This document shows, in pieces, positions 5,523 through 7,483 of a stretch of DNA of 7,483 nucleotides. Under the pieces are notes generated by a model. It was not told the DNA's origin and ran no database searches. It saw nothing but the letters and a program-made list of their open reading frames with translations. Origin of the DNA: UBA2632 sp964452155 (lineage in GTDB: Bacteria > Bacteroidota > Bacteroidia > Bacteroidales > Dysgonomonadaceae); NCBI GenBank assembly GCA_964452155.1, contig CAYVLC010000134.1, positions 1-7,483 on the forward strand. The letters run 5' to 3'. The stretch's first letter is position 1. Each line of letters begins with the position of its first letter. A program made the translations under genes and the position numbers.

Positions 5523-6506
5523 ATGAATAAACGAGAATTTATTAAAAGAAGTATGGTTGGGGCTATTGCTATTGGAGCATCTAATAAGGTATTGGGTACA
5601 TCTGCCGATATTCTTTATGCACCTAAGAGAGCAACAATTAAAAGACAATTAGGAAAAACCGGATTCAAAGTCTATCCTGTTGTATATGGAGGGATTGTTT
5701 CGATGCGCGATGGGCAGGAGGCTTCCAATAATTATGTTGCATGGGCGCGTGATAGAGGAATCAATTACTTTGATGTTGCTCCATCTTATGGAGATGCACA
5801 AGAGAAACTTGGTATTTCTATTCAACCCTTCCGAAAAGATATCTACTTGGCATCTAAAACAACTGAGCGCAATAGAGAAGGTGCAGAGAAGGAGTTTGAG
5901 GAGTCGCTACGTTTGCTTCACACAGATTATTTTGATGTATATCAATTGCACAGTTTGACAACGGCAGAAGATGTAGATAAAGCTTTTGGTGCGAATGGAG
6001 TAATGGAGATGATTCAAAAAGAGAAACAGCGTGGACGCATACGTAAAGCTGGATTTTCGGCACATTCGCAAACGCAAGCTTTGAGAGCAATGTCTATGTA
6101 TGATTTCGATACAGTAATGTTTCCATTGAATTGGCAAATGGATATGCGCGATGGATGGGGCGCAGGTGTGGCAAATGAAGCAAAACGTAGTGGTGTGGGA
6201 GTGATTGCTATAAAAGCACTTACGCATCGTAAATGGATTGATGGTGATGACCGTAATCAATATCCAAAATCTTGGTGCAAGCCTATTGACGTAAGCAATG
6301 TAGAGTTAGGTATTGCTGCCCTTAAATATACTTTCAATAAAGGAGCCGATGTGATTATACCTCCAGGAGATTTCAGAAACTTTGCTTTCTGTGTAGATCA
6401 CATTGAGGAAATTGTAGGAAATGAGTTCACAACTTCTGAAAGACAATTGCTAGACAATGAGTATTTGGCCGTAAAAGAATATCCTTTCTTTGATCCTAAA
6501 ACATAA
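5523..6506 (+). CDS. Aldo/keto reductase with Tat-like signal
   Basis: A 327-residue NAD(P)H-dependent oxidoreductase of the AKR (TIM-barrel) superfamily. The catalytic tetrad is visible as D84 and Y89 (in NYFDVAPSYG), K112 (LASKT) and H143 (YQLHS). QLGKTGFKVYPVVYGG opens the barrel (about 41-56), and GRIRKAGFSAHS (171-182) and FPLNW (200-204) match later family strands. The N-terminus, NKREFIKRS followed by MVGAIAIGAS, resembles a twin-arginine (Tat) signal with KR in place of RR and a short hydrophobic core, so export is possible but not certain. The C-terminal cofactor region reads VIIPPGDFRNF (277-287) and lacks the usual IPKS-type phosphate-binding motif, so cofactor preference is unclear. 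The gene starts 27 bp after the PQQ sugar dehydrogenase gene and is probably co-transcribed, hinting at sugar or sugar-derived substrates. Substrate unknown. Confidence 0.88.
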   Translation: MNKREFIKRSMVGAIAIGASNKVLGTSADILYAPKRATIKRQLGKTGFKVYPVVYGGIVSMRDGQEASNNYVAWARDRGINYFDVAPSYGDAQEKLGISIQPFRKDIYLASKTTERNREGAEKEFEESLRLLHTDYFDVYQLHSLTTAEDVDKAFGANGVMEMIQKEKQRGRIRKAGFSAHSQTQALRAMSMYDFDTVMFPLNWQMDMRDGWGAGVANEAKRSGVGVIAIKALTHRKWIDGDDRNQYPKSWCKPIDVSNVELGIAALKYTFNKGADVIIPPGDFRNFAFCVDHIEEIVGNEFTTSERQLLDNEYLAVKEYPFFDPKT

Positions 6507-6561
6507 TTCTACATTTCGTGCTGGCCCTTATATAATTGATCGACAAGAGAAATGTGAAAAC

Positions 6562-6603
6562 AACAAAAGCAACATTCGTATGATAGCGAATGTTGCTTTT
6601 GTT
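6562..6603. terminator. Bidirectional terminator between convergent genes
   Basis: A perfect 17-bp inverted repeat (6562-6578 with 6587-6603) with an 8-nt loop lies between the convergent reductase and rho genes. The arms read AACAAAAGCAACATTCG and its complement. On the plus strand the stem ends in GCTTTTGTT and runs into ATTTTATTA; on the minus strand it runs into GTTTTCACATT. The location, 56 bp after the reductase stop and 66 bp after the rho stop, fits a shared Rho-independent terminator, although the U-tracts are interrupted. Confidence 0.85.
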
Positions 6604-6668
6604 ATTTTATTATGTAGTTATGAGAGAGAGCATACTAGAGTTTTGCTCTTTTCTTTAATAACTACTAT

Positions 6669-7483
6669 CTAGTCGTTCATCGACACAAGAAACTCTTCGT
6701 TATTTACAGTCCTTCGCAGACGTGTAAGTAAGAAATCCATTGCCTCGCCCGAATTCATATCAGCCAAGAAGTTTCTCAACACCCACATGCGTTTCAGCAT
6801 ATCTTCAGATAGAATCAAGTCTTCGCGACGAGTGCTTGAAGCAATAATGTCAACGGCTGGGAATATACGCTTGTTAGATAGTTTTCTATCCAATTGAAGT
6901 TCCATATTTCCTGTTCCTTTGAACTCTTCAAAAATTACATCATCCATTTTAGAACCTGTATCTGTAAGGGCAGTTGCAATAATGGTGAGCGAACCTCCAT
7001 TTTCGATGTTACGTGCAGCACCAAAGAAACGCTTTGGTTTGTGCAGCGCATTTGCATCTACGCCACCCGAGAGTACTTTTCCAGAAGCTGGTTGTACAGT
7101 ATTGTATGCACGTGCCAGACGAGTAATGGAGTCAAGAAGTATTACAACATCGTGTCCGCACTCTACCAGCCTTTTGGCTTTGTTGAGCACAATTTCTGCA
7201 ATTCTAACATGTCTGTCGGCAGGTTCATCAAAAGTAGAAGCAATAACTTCAGCGTTTACGCTGCGTTCCATATCTGTCACTTCTTCTGGGCGCTCATCAA
7301 TGAGCAAGATAATCATGTATGCCTCTGGATGATTGTCGGCAATAGCATTGGCTATATCCTTTAACAGCATTGTTTTTCCTGTTTTGGGTTGAGCCACAAT
7401 AAGGCCACGCTGTCCAAAACCTATAGGCGAAAACAAATCTACCACTCTGCACGATAAGTTATCGTTGTGTCCTTTTGTTAAAT
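6669..7483 (-). CDS. rho: Transcription termination factor Rho, C-terminal part (5' end outside window)
   Basis: About 270 C-terminal codons of Rho, the hexameric RNA-dependent ATPase that terminates transcription. The reading frame stays open to the window edge (LTKGHNDNLSCRVVDLFSPI), so the internal GTG at 7445 is not the start. The visible part is the ATPase domain: GQRGLIVAQPKTGKT (Walker A, about 7371-7391), LLIDERPEEVTDM, STFDEPADRHV, VVILLDSITRLARAYN (Walker B, near 7131), the Q-loop SGGVDANALHKPKRFFGAAR, and FKGTGNMELQLDRKLSNKR containing the R-loop. All align closely with E. coli Rho from memory, and the C-terminus NNEEFLVSMND ends where the family normally does. The N-terminal RNA-binding domain, which in Bacteroidetes is often extended, is not in view. 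Transcription converges on the upstream reductase gene. Confidence 0.98.
   Translation of the reverse strand, partial: LTKGHNDNLSCRVVDLFSPIGFGQRGLIVAQPKTGKTMLLKDIANAIADNHPEAYMIILLIDERPEEVTDMERSVNAEVIASTFDEPADRHVRIAEIVLNKAKRLVECGHDVVILLDSITRLARAYNTVQPASGKVLSGGVDANALHKPKRFFGAARNIENGGSLTIIATALTDTGSKMDDVIFEEFKGTGNMELQLDRKLSNKRIFPAVDIIASSTRREDLILSEDMLKRMWVLRNFLADMNSGEAMDFLLTRLRRTVNNEEFLVSMND

Noticed and set aside
5907..6260. 117-codon minus-strand open frame
   Set aside because: It lies antisense within the aldo/keto reductase gene, and its His/Cys/Ile-rich translation is typical of a shadow frame.
6490..6672. 60-codon plus-strand open frame across the reductase-rho intergenic region
   Set aside because: It overlaps the end of the reductase gene and runs straight through the perfect terminator hairpin, so it is unlikely to be translated.
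6894..7364. Plus-strand open frames of 137 and 156 codons
   Set aside because: Both are fully antisense to rho, whose protein sequence is unmistakable.

Overview
The window looks like chromosomal DNA of a Bacteroidetes (Bacteroidota) member. Four things point there: a TPP riboswitch heading a TonB-dependent receptor plus a PnuC-family permease, a TAnnTTTG-type promoter element, A-rich leaders without Shine-Dalgarno sequences, and the sequence style of the proteins. It reads as ordinary, fairly AT-rich chromosome. I see no tRNA, rRNA, CRISPR array, insertion sequence or phage gene.

Layout: positions 1-387 hold no convincing gene. They contain a cluster of three imperfect palindromes that resemble dispersed REP-type repeats, one of which may also act as a terminator. 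Positions 388-3430 (minus strand) form a vitamin uptake operon: a promoter candidate, a TPP riboswitch, an attenuator-like terminator, a 5' UTR hairpin, a TonB-dependent outer-membrane receptor and a seven-helix PnuC-family permease. The riboswitch implies that the receptor and permease carry thiamine or a thiamine precursor across the outer and inner membranes, so the permease is better read as PnuT than as a nicotinamide riboside carrier. Just upstream on the same strand is a DUF3267 membrane protein with an HEVIH zincin motif (3469-4068).

A 152-bp divergent intergenic region with an 18-bp palindrome leads into a plus-strand pair: a lipoprotein PQQ-dependent sugar dehydrogenase (4221-5495) and, 27 bp later, an aldo/keto reductase with a Tat-like N-terminus (5523-6506). 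Both seem destined for the envelope and are probably co-transcribed; their substrates are unknown. A perfect 17-bp hairpin at 6562-6603 separates this pair from the convergent 3' part of rho, whose 5' end lies outside the window.

I did not find a clearly new system. The points most worth a second look are the palindrome cluster, the thiamine reassignment of the permease together with the missing downstream thiamine pyrophosphokinase, the riboswitch leader architecture, and the exported dehydrogenase/reductase pair.
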